From NCBI GenBank assembly GCA_900107365.1, contig FNPS01000010.1:124001-188000 (forward strand): DNA of 64,000 bases, written 5' to 3'. Shown here one piece after another: positions 45,201-54,659 of the stretch (its first letter is position 1; every line of letters begins with the position of its first letter). This DNA comes from Flavobacterium aquidurense. GTDB lineage: Bacteria > Bacteroidota > Bacteroidia > Flavobacteriales > Flavobacteriaceae. Under the pieces are notes generated by a model. That model worked only from the letters and a program-made list of their open reading frames with translations, made no database searches and was not told the DNA's origin. A program made the translations under genes and the position numbers.

Positions 45201-46768
45201 CGCTGGCTGACTTTACAAAAGGTGAGGCTGACGTTTTGCGTAAAGCGATGGGTAAGAAACAAAAGGAAGTTCTGGATAAAATGAAGCCTAAGTTTGTTGA
45301 GCAGGCTTCGGCAAAGGGCCATGATGCAAAGGTTCTGGAGAAAATCTGGAAAGACTGGGAAGCTTTTGCAAGTTACGCCTTCAACAAATCGCACTCGACC
45401 TGTTATGCCTGGATTGCATACCAAACGGCTTATTTAAAAGCGCATTATCCAGCTGAATATATGGCAGCGGTACTTTCGAATAATATGAACGATATCAAAC
45501 AGGTTTCGTTTTTTATGGAAGAATGTAAGCGAATGGGCTTAGAGGTTTTGGGTCCGGATGTAAATGAATCGTATTATAAATTTACGGTAAACGATAGCTA
45601 TGCTGTTCGTTTTGGTATGGGAGCAATTAAAGGAGTGGGTTCCGGAGCTGTAGCCACAATTGTTGAAAACAGAAAAGACGGAAGATATAAATCGATTTTT
45701 GATTTGGCGAAACGTATCGATTTACGTGCTGCCAATAAAAAAGCGATTGAAAACTTAGCTTTAGCAGGAGGTTTTGACTCTTTTGAAGGAACAACCAGGG
45801 CGCAATATTTTCATGATGATGGTGATGGAATTACCTTTTATGAAAAAGCGATACGTTACGGATCAAAATTTCAGGAAAATGAGAATTCATCACAGGTAAG
45901 CTTATTTGGTGAAACCAGTGAGGTGCAAATCGCTGAGCCTGTTGTGCCTCCATGTGAAGACTGGAGTACAATGGAAAAATTGGCCAAGGAAAAGGAAGTG
46001 GTGGGAATTTATATTTCAGGACATCCTTTGGACGATTTTAGATTTGAGATGAAATACTTCTGCAACGCCCGATTGGAAGCGCTGAAAAGTATGAATGAAT
46101 ATGTGGGGAAAAATCTAAATTTTGCCGGAATCATTAACAATGTACAACATCGTGTGGCCAAAAACGGAAAAGGCTGGGCGGTATTTAATTTAGAAGGATA
46201 TGATGAAAGTTATGAGTTTAAGATTTTTGGTGAAGAATACCTGAAATTCCGTCATTTCCTGATTCAGAATAACTTTGCTTATTTGAAAATTTTAATAAAA
46301 GACGGCTGGGTAAATCACGATACAGGTAAAAAGTCTGATCCGAGACTGACGTTTGTTGAGGTTCGACAATTACAGGATGTATTAGAGGCTTTTGCTAAAA
46401 AATTGATTTTGCTATTGAATATTAAAGATCTGCAAACTGATTTCATTCATACACTGAGTCATTTGTTTAATGCCTATAAAGGAGATAATTCTGTGACTTT
46501 TGAGATCATGGAATTAGAAAAAATAAAACGTTTGGTTGCCGTTGAAACTAATGCTGATTTTGAAGAAAGCGAAGATGCAGTTTTTGTAGATGAAAGTGAA
46601 GATGCAGATTCTCCGATGGAAGAAACCAAAATACAAGAGGTAAAAGAAGTTGAAGAAATAAAAGTAGTAACCAAACTGACTATGCCGAGCAGAAGATTGA
46701 AAGTGAGAATTTCGACTGAGTTATTGCAGGAATTAGAAAAACTTCAGATAAATTTTAAGCTGAATTAA
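42230..46768 (+). CDS. dnaE: DNA polymerase III alpha subunit with N-terminal exonuclease
   Basis: A 1512-residue protein. Residues 1-190 are a DnaQ-type DEDDh 3'-5' exonuclease (FDTETTG with Asp6 and Glu8; HNATADVEAT near the end). The PHP domain starts near residue 262 (HLHNHTQFSVLQ). The polymerase palm has GPGRGSAAGS and the catalytic PDIDIDFDDEGR near 687-698. Fingers, a helix-hairpin-helix region and a C-terminal OB-fold/tau-binding region follow. Fusion of proofreading to DnaE is usual in Bacteroidetes, unlike the separate epsilon subunit of Proteobacteria. The C-terminal 100 residues are acidic. It is the replicative polymerase and monocistronic. Confidence 0.96.
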   Translation: MYLIFDTETTGLPKRWDAPITDSDNWPRCIQIAWQLHDEMGQLIEHQDYLVKPDGFNIPYDAERIHGISTELAEADGITLEEVLEKFNIALGKTKFIVGQNLGFDVNIMGAEFHRMGVDSPMSTMPVLDTCTEVTASLLQLPGGRGGRFKLPTLTELHSYLFNKPFAEAHNATADVEATTRCFLELIRREVFTKEELDVPKEYFKEFQERNPQEFPLIGLKHINLKAASDKIREQIKALQSDDKQTTVSASDREDFKAAKYSHLHNHTQFSVLQSTIGIANIVAATAKNGMPAVAMTDTGNMMGAFHFVSAVMNHNKAASGKNKALVEAGSEPTETEIKPIVGCEFNVCDNHLDKSKKDNGNQVVLLAKNKAGYHNLAKMSSIAFTEGFYYVPRIDRNIIEKYKGDIMVLSGNLYGEIQSKILNIGENQAEEALIWWKEQFGDDFYLEVMRHNQEDENRVNKTLIEFSKKHNVKLIATNNTYYLNKEDANAHDILLCVKDGEKQATPIGRGRGYRYGLPNQEYYYKSEEEMKKLFSDLPEAIINIQEIVDKVEGYSLYRDVLLPKFDIPEEFVVVEDEADGGVRGENKYLRHLTMEGAKRRYGEITESIQERLDFELLTISNSGYPGYFLIVQDFIAEARNMDVSVGPGRGSAAGSAVAYCLGITNIDPIKYDLLFERFLNPDRVSMPDIDIDFDDEGRGRVMDYVINKYGKNQVAQIITYGKMATKSAIRDTARVLDLPLFEADRIAKLIPAMMPSKWNLARFISENEDEVKKALRSDEFDNVKELIAIAHEGDLAGETIQQAKILEGSMRNTGIHACGVIITPSDITNFVPVTTAKDSDLYVTQFDNSVAESAGLLKMDFLGLKTLTLIKDTVKLVKYRTNIDLDPDTFPIDDPETYALFQRGETVGIFQYESPGMQKYMKDLKPTVFGDLIAMNALYRPGPLEYIPSFVRRKNGDEEIKYDLDACEEYLGETYGITVYQEQVMLLSQSLADFTKGEADVLRKAMGKKQKEVLDKMKPKFVEQASAKGHDAKVLEKIWKDWEAFASYAFNKSHSTCYAWIAYQTAYLKAHYPAEYMAAVLSNNMNDIKQVSFFMEECKRMGLEVLGPDVNESYYKFTVNDSYAVRFGMGAIKGVGSGAVATIVENRKDGRYKSIFDLAKRIDLRAANKKAIENLALAGGFDSFEGTTRAQYFHDDGDGITFYEKAIRYGSKFQENENSSQVSLFGETSEVQIAEPVVPPCEDWSTMEKLAKEKEVVGIYISGHPLDDFRFEMKYFCNARLEALKSMNEYVGKNLNFAGIINNVQHRVAKNGKGWAVFNLEGYDESYEFKIFGEEYLKFRHFLIQNNFAYLKILIKDGWVNHDTGKKSDPRLTFVEVRQLQDVLEAFAKKLILLLNIKDLQTDFIHTLSHLFNAYKGDNSVTFEIMELEKIKRLVAVETNADFEESEDAVFVDESEDADSPMEETKIQEVKEVEEIKVVTKLTMPSRRLKVRISTELLQELEKLQINFKLN

Positions 46769-46945
46769 ATTTTAACAGTTAAAATTTAGAATTATGTAAA
46801 ATTTTTATGTTAAAAATATGCATGCATAATAGTTTTTTAGTAATATTGCCCGAAATTACAACGATTTCGTACCAAGTCTAACTTTGCGAACTAAAAGAAT
46901 ATGTTAAAATATTTTATGTTTGCATAAATTAATTAAATCAGAATT

Positions 46946-47917
46946 ATGAAAAAGAACCTATTTTTACTAGGATTATTAGTTTGCTCTATGGCCACAATGG
47001 CGCAAACAGAAAAAGCAGATAAACCAGAAAGCTGGTATTTTAAATTGGGTGGATCTTATTTCAACCAAACTGCTTCGACAGAATTTCCTGTTGTTGGAGG
47101 TCAATTGCCAAACAGAGATGTTTATGAAGGTACCTTAGCAAATAATAAATTAGTTTCTAGAGAAGGTATTACAGGCTCTTTTGGACAAGGTTTCAGATCT
47201 GGAATCACAGCTGGTTACCGTTTTTCTACACGTTTAGGAGTTGAGATGGCTGCAAATTACTATGTTAGTAATACTAAAACGATGGCACAAACTACAAACA
47301 GACTTATTTCATATAATCCAGCAACTAGCCCGGCGGCTACTTATTTAAGTTTTACTGCTGAAGGAGAAATTAAAGCTTTTGATTTAGCTCCTGCACTTGT
47401 AATGTTTTTAGGTGAAGCTCATGGTTTTGAACCTTATACTAAAGTTGGTATTATTGTTCCAATTCACGGTACATTAGACATTAAAACAGATAGACAATAC
47501 TCTACTTTCGTAGGTGCGAATCAAGTTGCTTCAACAAACGCTTATTCAGAGGATGTTGTTAAACCTAATCCTTCACTTGGTTTTATGGCTTCTATTGGTA
47601 CTTCTTATAAATTAGGAAAACATATTTCAGCTTTCGCAGAAATAGAATACCGTAATTTTACAGTACATGGTAAAACTAAAGAAACTGAAGTATATACTGA
47701 AAATGGTGTAGATAAATTAAATACTGCAACTACTTTCCGTCCTGATGCATCATATTCTGCAAGTCATACTAAATATGTTGAAACAATCAATTCGACTTCA
47801 AATAGTAAAGTAACTAATGCAGCTGGTTTTGATAATACTAAAGCTACTGATGATGTTAGTACATATGTTGGAATCTCTGGTTTAGGATTAACTTTAGGTC
47901 TTAAATACAGCCTATAA
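46946..47917 (+). CDS. Outer-membrane beta-barrel protein
   Basis: A 323-residue protein with a signal peptide (MKKNLFLLGLLVCSMATMAQ) and alternating strands ending in GLGLTLGLKYSL, the usual terminal strand of OmpA/OmpW-like barrels. Central KVGIIVPIHGTL and HISAFAEIEYRNF fit 8-stranded barrels. A long loop near 230-290 is Thr/Ser-rich. TAACTTTG at 46879-46886 fits a -7 box. Its function is unknown; probably a general porin-like or structural outer-membrane protein. Confidence 0.82.
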   Translation: MKKNLFLLGLLVCSMATMAQTEKADKPESWYFKLGGSYFNQTASTEFPVVGGQLPNRDVYEGTLANNKLVSREGITGSFGQGFRSGITAGYRFSTRLGVEMAANYYVSNTKTMAQTTNRLISYNPATSPAATYLSFTAEGEIKAFDLAPALVMFLGEAHGFEPYTKVGIIVPIHGTLDIKTDRQYSTFVGANQVASTNAYSEDVVKPNPSLGFMASIGTSYKLGKHISAFAEIEYRNFTVHGKTKETEVYTENGVDKLNTATTFRPDASYSASHTKYVETINSTSNSKVTNAAGFDNTKATDDVSTYVGISGLGLTLGLKYSL

Positions 47918-47941
47918 TTCTAAAGAAATTTATAGTTTATA

Positions 47942-47976
47942 AAAAGAGGATATTCGAAAGAGTATCCTCTTTTTTT
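47942..47976 (+). terminator. Intrinsic terminator of the barrel gene
   Basis: An 11-bp stem 47942-47952 / 47963-47973 (aaaagaggata / tatcctctttt) with a T-run. Confidence 0.85.
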
Positions 47977-48045
47977 ACGTCTTTCCGTAATGAAATGTCT
48001 TTTATAAATTATAGTTTAGGCGCCAATTACTTAATACATATTTTA

Positions 48046-48663
48046 ATGAAGAAAATTACTTTTGTCATCCTTTTTTTAAGTGTAATACATTTTATCCAGG
48101 GTCAGGAAAAAGGAAAGTTTAGATTTGGTTTAGATGCCGGTTTAGTCGCAGGTGCAGCTGGTGGAGGTGGTGGAACATTTGTAATAGAACCTAAATTTAA
48201 TTTAAAAGATAATTTAAATGTTGGACTCCGCTTTGAGGGAGCTGGAATGTTTAAAGATTTATATTATATTGATGCGGAAAGAGATAATTATAATACTACA
48301 GAAATGGTAAGTTTTTCTTTTTTAGCAACGTCTGATTATTATTACGCTATAAAAAAGGAAGGACGTGGATCATTTGCACCCTTTGTTGGAGGAGGTTTAG
48401 GAATTTACAAAGTTTCAAATGTATATTATACGGCTGAGCAGCTTGATGCTAATAATTCTCATAATACCAAAGCAAGCTCAGTTTTTGGAGGAATGCTTCG
48501 TACGGGTTTTGAATGGAGAAAGTTTAGATTGACAGCAGAGTATAATTTTGTTCCGAAAACAGATTTGCAAGATTATTATGGAAATGTAATAGGTGAGGAG
48601 AAAAATAGCTATTTTGGATTGACTATTGGCTTTTACTTAGGTGGAGGAAAATGGCGTAGGTAA
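48046..48663 (+). CDS. Second outer-membrane beta-barrel protein
   Basis: The frame is open from 47995, but the signal peptide begins at the ATG at 48046 (MKKITFVILFLSVIHFIQGQ), giving 205 residues. The mature part has barrel strands, a Gly-rich stretch (AGAAGGGGGTFVIEPKF) and a terminal strand YFGLTIGFYLGG. It belongs to the small porin/OmpW-like type. It comes after the preceding barrel's terminator, so it is probably expressed separately. Function unknown. Confidence 0.78.
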   Translation: MKKITFVILFLSVIHFIQGQEKGKFRFGLDAGLVAGAAGGGGGTFVIEPKFNLKDNLNVGLRFEGAGMFKDLYYIDAERDNYNTTEMVSFSFLATSDYYYAIKKEGRGSFAPFVGGGLGIYKVSNVYYTAEQLDANNSHNTKASSVFGGMLRTGFEWRKFRLTAEYNFVPKTDLQDYYGNVIGEEKNSYFGLTIGFYLGGGKWRR

Positions 48664-48681
48664 AATTCATCGATAAAAAAT

Positions 48682-48721
48682 AAAAAACCTTTGAGGCATC
48701 ATTCGCTTCAAAGGTTTTTTT
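48682..48721. terminator. Bidirectional terminator between convergent genes
   Basis: A perfect 13-bp stem 48682-48694 / 48708-48720 with A-run and T-run on its flanks. It serves the barrel gene (+) and the oxidoreductase gene (-). Confidence 0.88.
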
Positions 48722-48740
48722 GTTAGTATTTTGAACGAAA

Positions 48741-49730
48741 CTATAAATTCCTAAACTCGTTCAAAACTTCATCAATAACCCAAGTTGTTCTGGCTGCAGA
48801 AGTTCCTTTTGACGGATTTACACCTTCATTGCCTAAAAGTTCTGCAACAACAGTTTCAATTAAGGGTTGTTGAATATGAAGCGGATTTTCAATCGTAATA
48901 CTTTCTTTTTCTCCATTTACATATTGTACATGAATAGGATCATTTCCGAAAGTTGAAAAGGATATTTTGCCTTTGTCGCCTACAATTTCAGTATTGTCAT
49001 AACGTTCAAAACTGGCAAAGTTCCATAAGCCTGTTCCGTGAATTCCGTTTTCAAATAGAAAGGACATCGAAACCGAATCTTCGGCCGGATACGCTTTAAG
49101 CTGAGAGCTTGCATGCCCGCGAACCGATTTAATCGGGCCTAAAACAAAATCAAGGAAATCCAAGGTATGACAGGCTAAATCGACAAATATTCCACCACCT
49201 GAAATATGCGGTAAAACGGTCCAGGGCAAATTGATTTCGTCATCATAACGTTCTTCAAACGGATGATATAAAACGCAATTTACATGTCTTACAGTTCCAA
49301 TTTTATTCTGATCGATTAGTTCTTTTATTTTTAAGAATCGTGGTAAACTTCTTCTATAATAGGCTACAAATAATGGAACATTGTGTTCTTTGCAAACGCT
49401 GATCATCTCATTACATTCTTCAAATGTCAGTGCCATTGGTTTTTCTACATACACCGGCTTTCCTGCTTTGGCGCATAAAATAGTGTATTCTTTATGAGAT
49501 GATGGAGGAGTCGCGATATAAACTGCATCAACTTCGGGATCGTTGATCAGATCAATTGCATTCGAATACCATTTTGGTACATTATGACGTTTGGCATAAT
49601 CTTCGGCAAGTTTGGCATCTCTTCGCATTACAGCAACTAGTGCTGAATTTGGCGTTTTTTGAAAGGCAGGACCACTTTTAACTTCAGTTACATTTCCACA
49701 GCCTATAATTCCCCATTTTATGATTTTCAT
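48741..49730 (-). CDS. Gfo/Idh/MocA family oxidoreductase
   Basis: A 329-residue protein. The N-terminal Rossmann fold has WGIIGCGNVTEVKSG and VYIATPPSSHKEYT. The family Lys is in YVEKPMALTFEECNEM, and the C-terminal domain has the catalytic-site His in HISGGGIFVDLACHTLDFLDFV. These NAD(P)-dependent enzymes oxidise or reduce sugars and related compounds; the substrate is unknown. It is monocistronic. Confidence 0.92.
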   Translation of the reverse strand: MKIIKWGIIGCGNVTEVKSGPAFQKTPNSALVAVMRRDAKLAEDYAKRHNVPKWYSNAIDLINDPEVDAVYIATPPSSHKEYTILCAKAGKPVYVEKPMALTFEECNEMISVCKEHNVPLFVAYYRRSLPRFLKIKELIDQNKIGTVRHVNCVLYHPFEERYDDEINLPWTVLPHISGGGIFVDLACHTLDFLDFVLGPIKSVRGHASSQLKAYPAEDSVSMSFLFENGIHGTGLWNFASFERYDNTEIVGDKGKISFSTFGNDPIHVQYVNGEKESITIENPLHIQQPLIETVVAELLGNEGVNPSKGTSAARTTWVIDEVLNEFRNL

Positions 49731-50031
49731 TTTTTCATTTTTTATTTAATTCAAATTTAAGAGAAAAAAAGTTAGCCACGACCCGAGCGATAGCGAACAG
49801 GCGAAGCAATTCACGAATTTTTTTTCACGCTCCCGATAGCTATCGGGATAAAAAAGATTTAAGCAGATACACACAGATTTTTTTTTCTTTTAAAATCAAA
49901 TTAATCTGCCTAAATCTGCAGAATCTGCGTGAAACAAATTCTAGGCAGCCGTAAAAAAAATAGCCACGAATTCACGAATTAAAATCAATATTAATTCGTG
50001 AATTCGTGGCTAAAAAAACTTAAACTTTACT
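49731..50031. other. 301-bp repeat-rich intergenic region
   Basis: From left to right: the 27-bp mini-element (49781-49807, same as in 56779-57372); an 18-bp perfect palindrome tcccgatagctatcggga (49831-49848); agcagat/atctgc words; and the terminator at 49953-50012. No gene was seen. Confidence 0.65.
49953..50012 (-). terminator. Terminator of the prolyl oligopeptidase gene
   Basis: A perfect 22-bp stem 49961-49982 / 49991-50012 (words ccacgaatt / aattcgtgg) with an 8-nt loop. On the minus strand it ends in T8. It begins 20 nt past the stop codon. Confidence 0.85.
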
Positions 50032-52140
50032 TTACTTTTTCGGCAAAGAAGTAAAGCCCATATTATAAAGCGTGAACGCCTGTACATCTACATTTTCCTG
50101 AATGCTTGCTGCAACAGATTTCCCAGCTCCGTGACCTGCTTTTACATCAATACGAATTAAAACAGGATTATCACCCGTTTGTTTTTCCTGTAATTCAGCA
50201 GCAAATTTAAAACTGTGTGCAGGAACAACGCGGTCATCATGATCACCAGTTGTTACCATTGTTGCCGGATATTTAACTCCGGCTTTTACATTTTGAACTG
50301 GTGAATAACCTTTTAAGTATTCAAACATTTCTTTGTTATCCTGAGCAGTTCCGTAATCGTAAGCCCATCCTGCACCGGCAGTAAAAGTATGGTAACGCAA
50401 CATGTCCATTACACCCACAGCAGGCAGTGCTACTTTCATTAAATCCGGACGTTGCGTCATTGTAGCTCCAACCAATAAACCTCCATTAGAACCTCCACGA
50501 ATGGCTAAGAAATCGGATGAGGTATATTTTTGAGCGATTAGGTATTCGCCGGCAGCGATAAAATCGTCAAATACGTTTTGTTTCTGCAATTTTGTTCCGG
50601 CATCATGCCATTTCTTTCCGAATTCACCACCACCTCTTAAATTGGCCACGGCATAAACACCTCCGTTTTCCATCCAAACGGCATTTGCAATACTAAAAGC
50701 AGGCGTTAAACTGATATTGAATCCACCATAACCGTAAAGAATTGTTGGGTTTTTACCATTTAATTTTAAGCCTTTTTTATAGGTAATAATCATCGGAATT
50801 TTAGTTCCGTCTTTTGAAGTATAGAATACTTGTTTTGATTCGTAATCTTCACTTTTGAAATCAACTACCGGTTTTTGATAAATTTCAGATTTGCCAGATT
50901 TTGGTTCCAATGAATAAATCGTTCCCGGAGTAGTGTAGTTGGTAAAACTGTAATACAGCGTTTTTTCGTGTTTTTTTCCTCCAAATCCACTAGCAGTTCC
51001 TACTGCCGGAAGTTTGATCTCACGAACTAATTTCCCATTATAATCATATTGTTGTACAAACGAAACGGCATCTTTAGTGTAGTTGGCAAAAAAGTATCCG
51101 CCACCTGTTGAAGGAGATAAAATGTTCTGCGTTTCTTTAATGAAATCTTTCCAGTTTTCTGGTTTTGGGTTGCTCACATCTACAGTAACCACACGTTTGT
51201 TTGGAGCGTTTAAATCGGTTTCGATAAACAGTTTGTTTCCTTCATTTTCAATAATGGAGTTATCGCTGTTAAAATTGTCTACAATAGTCACAATCGGACT
51301 GTTTGCAACCGTTAAATCTTTAATATAAAGTTCGTTTCCGTAAGTAGAATTCGATGCTGAAATCACTAAAAAATGATCGTCTTCCGTAACATATCCGCCA
51401 ACATATCTTCTTTTTTGCTCTGCTCCAAAAATAAGTTTATCGTCTTTTTGAGAAGTTCCCAGTTTATGGAAATACAATTTATGCTGATCTGTCTTCGCAG
51501 ATAATTCACTTCCTTTTGGTTTGTCGTAACTTGAATAATAAAATCCTTCGTTACCATGCCATGAAATTCCGCTGAATTTTACATCAACCAAAGTGTCTTC
51601 TAAAACTTTTTTAGAAAGGGCATCAATGATAATAACTTTTCTCCAGTCGCTTCCGCCTTCAGAAATGGCGTAAGCTGCCTTTGATCCGTCTTTAGAAAAA
51701 TCCAATCCGCCAAGAGAAGTTGTTCCGTCTTTAGAGAAAGTGTTTGGATCTAAGAAAACCTCTTCTTTTCCATCAGTACCTTTTCTGTAAATAACTGACT
51801 GATTTTGAAGGCCGTTATTTTTAGAATAATAGGTATATTTCCCTTCGGTAGAAGGAGCACTTATTTTTTCAAAATTCCAAAGTGTTTCCATTCGTTTTTT
51901 TAGCTCATCACGAAACGGAATTTTATCCAAATAGCTATAAGTAACTTTGTTTTCAGCTTGTACCCAGGCTCCGGTTTCGGCAGATTTATCATCTTCAAGC
52001 CAACGATACGGATCGCTTACTTTTGTGTCGAAATACACATCGACAGTTTCACCTTTTTTAGTTTCCGGATATTGAATTTTATTTTGTCCAAATGAAATTC
52101 CTGCAGTTGTAATAGCCATTATAAGAAATGTTTTTTTCAT
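50032..52140 (-). CDS. Exported prolyl oligopeptidase (S9A)
   Basis: A 702-residue protein with a signal peptide (MKKTFLIMAITTAGISFGQ). A seven-bladed propeller spans about 75-430, preceded by DPYRWLEDDKS, the family's N-terminal motif. The alpha/beta-hydrolase domain has the catalytic Ser in AIRGGSNGGLLVGA, Asp in DHDDRVVP and His in KAGHGAGKS. It cleaves short peptides after Pro, here in the periplasm. The typical family length is 680-710. Confidence 0.95.
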   Translation of the reverse strand: MKKTFLIMAITTAGISFGQNKIQYPETKKGETVDVYFDTKVSDPYRWLEDDKSAETGAWVQAENKVTYSYLDKIPFRDELKKRMETLWNFEKISAPSTEGKYTYYSKNNGLQNQSVIYRKGTDGKEEVFLDPNTFSKDGTTSLGGLDFSKDGSKAAYAISEGGSDWRKVIIIDALSKKVLEDTLVDVKFSGISWHGNEGFYYSSYDKPKGSELSAKTDQHKLYFHKLGTSQKDDKLIFGAEQKRRYVGGYVTEDDHFLVISASNSTYGNELYIKDLTVANSPIVTIVDNFNSDNSIIENEGNKLFIETDLNAPNKRVVTVDVSNPKPENWKDFIKETQNILSPSTGGGYFFANYTKDAVSFVQQYDYNGKLVREIKLPAVGTASGFGGKKHEKTLYYSFTNYTTPGTIYSLEPKSGKSEIYQKPVVDFKSEDYESKQVFYTSKDGTKIPMIITYKKGLKLNGKNPTILYGYGGFNISLTPAFSIANAVWMENGGVYAVANLRGGGEFGKKWHDAGTKLQKQNVFDDFIAAGEYLIAQKYTSSDFLAIRGGSNGGLLVGATMTQRPDLMKVALPAVGVMDMLRYHTFTAGAGWAYDYGTAQDNKEMFEYLKGYSPVQNVKAGVKYPATMVTTGDHDDRVVPAHSFKFAAELQEKQTGDNPVLIRIDVKAGHGAGKSVAASIQENVDVQAFTLYNMGFTSLPKK

Positions 52141-52193
52141 AGGTTAAGTTGTAGGTTGTATCAAAAATAGTGGTTTTTGTGAAGATATAAAAT

Positions 52194-52291
52194 TTAACCG
52201 CAAAGAGCGCCAGGAAATTACGCAAGGTTCGCAAAGCTTTATTTAAACTTTGCGAACCTTGCGTAAAACACTTTGCGAACTTTGCGGTTAA
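52194..52291. repeat. Nested inverted repeat, cgcaaagg-type words
   Basis: The outer arms 52194-52205 / 52280-52291 (ttaaccgcaaag) and inner arms 52219-52236 / 52248-52265 (tacgcaaggttcgcaaag) are perfect. It uses the same words as 9460-9552. It sits just past the TonB receptor stop and probably works as its terminator, though the T-run is weak. Confidence 0.7.
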
Positions 52292-52296
52292 GTATA

Positions 52297-54504
52297 TTAC
52301 AGATTAAAGTTAATTCCCAAAACGATGTTTCTTCCAATATTCGGAATACCATCTGTTTTTAATCTTGAAAGATGCGCAATATATTCTTTATCGAATAAGT
52401 TGTTTCCATTAAGGTTTACATCAAAAGCAGTTTTGCCCAATTTCACCGTTCCTCCAAAACCTAAATTCACTAAAGTATAGCCTTTTGAAGCTGTTTCAAA
52501 ACCACTCACATTATCTTGTTTAAAAGTGGAAGAAACATTTAAAGTAGCAAAACCTTCCTGAAGCCAATCTTTAATTTTAAATTCGGTTCTAATGGTATTA
52601 TTCCAGTTATTAGCGGGAATTAAAGGCAAATAATCTTTGTTGTCTTTTTTACCCGTCACCGTTTCAAAACTAGTTTCAAAATGCAACCAGTCTAACGGAT
52701 GTGGGTGAAAGTGCAATCCGGCTTCACCTCCATATAATTGTGCATTATCCTGCACGTAGGCAAAAACGTTATTGTCATCAATAACATCTCCGGTTGGTGA
52801 AGTATAAATATAATTGTTTATGTGATTGTAAAATCCGTTTACGAAGAATTCAAAATGCGAATTTTTATATTCTAAGTTTAAATCGGTCTGAACGTTTTGC
52901 TCCGTTTTTAAATCAGCATTACCAATTTCGTAACGATTGGTTCCTTCGTGAACTCCGTTTGAAGTTAATTCGGCTAAATTTGGCGCTCTAAATCCTGTCG
53001 CAACATTCAATCGAAGCGTTAAAGGCTCTGCTAATTTGGTTTTATATCCCAAAGAAGCATTAAAACTGTCGAAAGATCGGTCTAAAGCCTGAAAATATCC
53101 TTCTTCGCCAGCAATTCCGTGTTCTTCAGCTGTTATATTTCGATTGTCAAAACGCAATCCGGCTTGCAAAACACTATTGTTCCATTCGTAGTTGGCTGTT
53201 CCAAAAACACCAATATCGTTTGTTGTGGCATTCGGAATCAAATATTCTTCACCAAAATTAGTATTTGTCTGATGCATTCCCTGAACGCCCAGAATCGTTT
53301 CAATTTTGCCCATTTTCGCAAAATGATATTTCGCGTTGTAATTGAAAGTATTCAATTTCATTCTTAAAGAAGCGTCATTGCTGTCTTCAAATTCGCTTCG
53401 GTCATTGGCAATATAGCCTAAATCAACATCTAATTTTGAATTTTCAAAAAAGATTACGTTGTTTAAACTCAACAAATGATTGAAGATTCCCTGTCTTGGA
53501 AACATGGTGTTTTTGCTTGAAGACTGCTCGCCAATTCCATCTTCAGGAATTCCAAGATCCAGTTTATTGTAGTTGTATCGCAATACACTCGAGAAACTTG
53601 AATTGCTGTATCCAATTCCCGTTTTAAAATCGGTTTCGTTATAACGAGAATTGGTTACGCGGTCACCATCGGCAATTTTATAATCTGAGTGTGTATTGAA
53701 ACTTCCACGAGCCAGAAATTTCCAATTATCGGTAGAAGTTTTTAATCCAATAGAAGAATTGCTTCCTTGTGTATTGGTAAAATATTTTTGACTGAAGTTA
53801 GCTTTGAAAGTATTCGCGTCAGCAAATTTTTCAGGATTAAAATACAATACACCCCCAAGAGCATCAGAACCATATAATAGAGAAGCCGGTCCTTTGATAA
53901 CTTCAACACTTTCGATTCCGGCATCGTTTAAACCTAATCCATGTTCGTCTCCAAACTGTTGATTTTCGATACGTACACCTTGAGAATAAACCAAAACACG
54001 ATTACCGCTCAAACCACGAATAACCGGTTTTCCGATAGAGGTTCCTGTTGAAATTTGAGAAACTCCCGGAATTGTTGCCAAACCTTCAATTAAAGTAGAA
54101 GTTCCTTTTTGCTGTAAAGTTTTGATGCTTTCATGCTCGACTTTCATTACGTTTTGCGATTGCAATTTGTTGAAAGGAGTAGAAACTACAACTTCATCCA
54201 TTTCAAAAACAGATTCTGAAAGTATGATGTCTAAAGTGTTTTCTTTTAATAATTTAGCGATAGTTTTGTTTTGAGTGGTAAAACCAACAAAAGTAAAAGC
54301 CACCCTAAAACTTCCGTTAGGAAGATTGGTAAATTCATATTTTCCGTTTGCATCTGTGGTTGTTCCCTTATGTAATTCAGGTGCATAAACAGATACGCCA
54401 GGCAGCGGTTGATTCTGAAGGTCAGTTACGGTTCCTGTAACAGTATTTTGAGCAGAAAGTAGGCTCGAAAACCCTAAAATAAGGGCAAGTATAATTTTTT
54501 TCAT
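52297..54504 (-). CDS. TonB-dependent receptor, probably for a metal ligand
   Basis: A 735-residue protein with a signal peptide (ALILGFSSLLSAQ), a carboxypeptidase-like beta-domain (about 20-105), a plug (about 120-225) with VIRGLSGNRVLVYSQGVRIE and EVIKGPASLLYGSDALGGV, and a 22-strand barrel ending GRNIVLGINFNL. The plug motif and acidic/His loops (GDEHGLG, FHPHPLDWLHF) resemble ZnuD-type zinc or similar metal receptors, though this is inference. It lies downstream of a His/Cys-rich small exported protein on the same strand, 155 bp away. Confidence 0.85.
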   Translation of the reverse strand: MKKIILALILGFSSLLSAQNTVTGTVTDLQNQPLPGVSVYAPELHKGTTTDANGKYEFTNLPNGSFRVAFTFVGFTTQNKTIAKLLKENTLDIILSESVFEMDEVVVSTPFNKLQSQNVMKVEHESIKTLQQKGTSTLIEGLATIPGVSQISTGTSIGKPVIRGLSGNRVLVYSQGVRIENQQFGDEHGLGLNDAGIESVEVIKGPASLLYGSDALGGVLYFNPEKFADANTFKANFSQKYFTNTQGSNSSIGLKTSTDNWKFLARGSFNTHSDYKIADGDRVTNSRYNETDFKTGIGYSNSSFSSVLRYNYNKLDLGIPEDGIGEQSSSKNTMFPRQGIFNHLLSLNNVIFFENSKLDVDLGYIANDRSEFEDSNDASLRMKLNTFNYNAKYHFAKMGKIETILGVQGMHQTNTNFGEEYLIPNATTNDIGVFGTANYEWNNSVLQAGLRFDNRNITAEEHGIAGEEGYFQALDRSFDSFNASLGYKTKLAEPLTLRLNVATGFRAPNLAELTSNGVHEGTNRYEIGNADLKTEQNVQTDLNLEYKNSHFEFFVNGFYNHINNYIYTSPTGDVIDDNNVFAYVQDNAQLYGGEAGLHFHPHPLDWLHFETSFETVTGKKDNKDYLPLIPANNWNNTIRTEFKIKDWLQEGFATLNVSSTFKQDNVSGFETASKGYTLVNLGFGGTVKLGKTAFDVNLNGNNLFDKEYIAHLSRLKTDGIPNIGRNIVLGINFNL

Positions 54505-54659
54505 TTGAAAATGATGCTATAGTTTAATTGATTTTTCTTGAGAATAAAAAACAGCAATCAAAGTAAACTTGCCAATCCTGATAAGTCTCAAGATGGAAAA
54601 TTTATTTTTCTTCGGATTTTATAAATAAGAATTTGGTTTTATTTCGAGTAGTACGAAAT

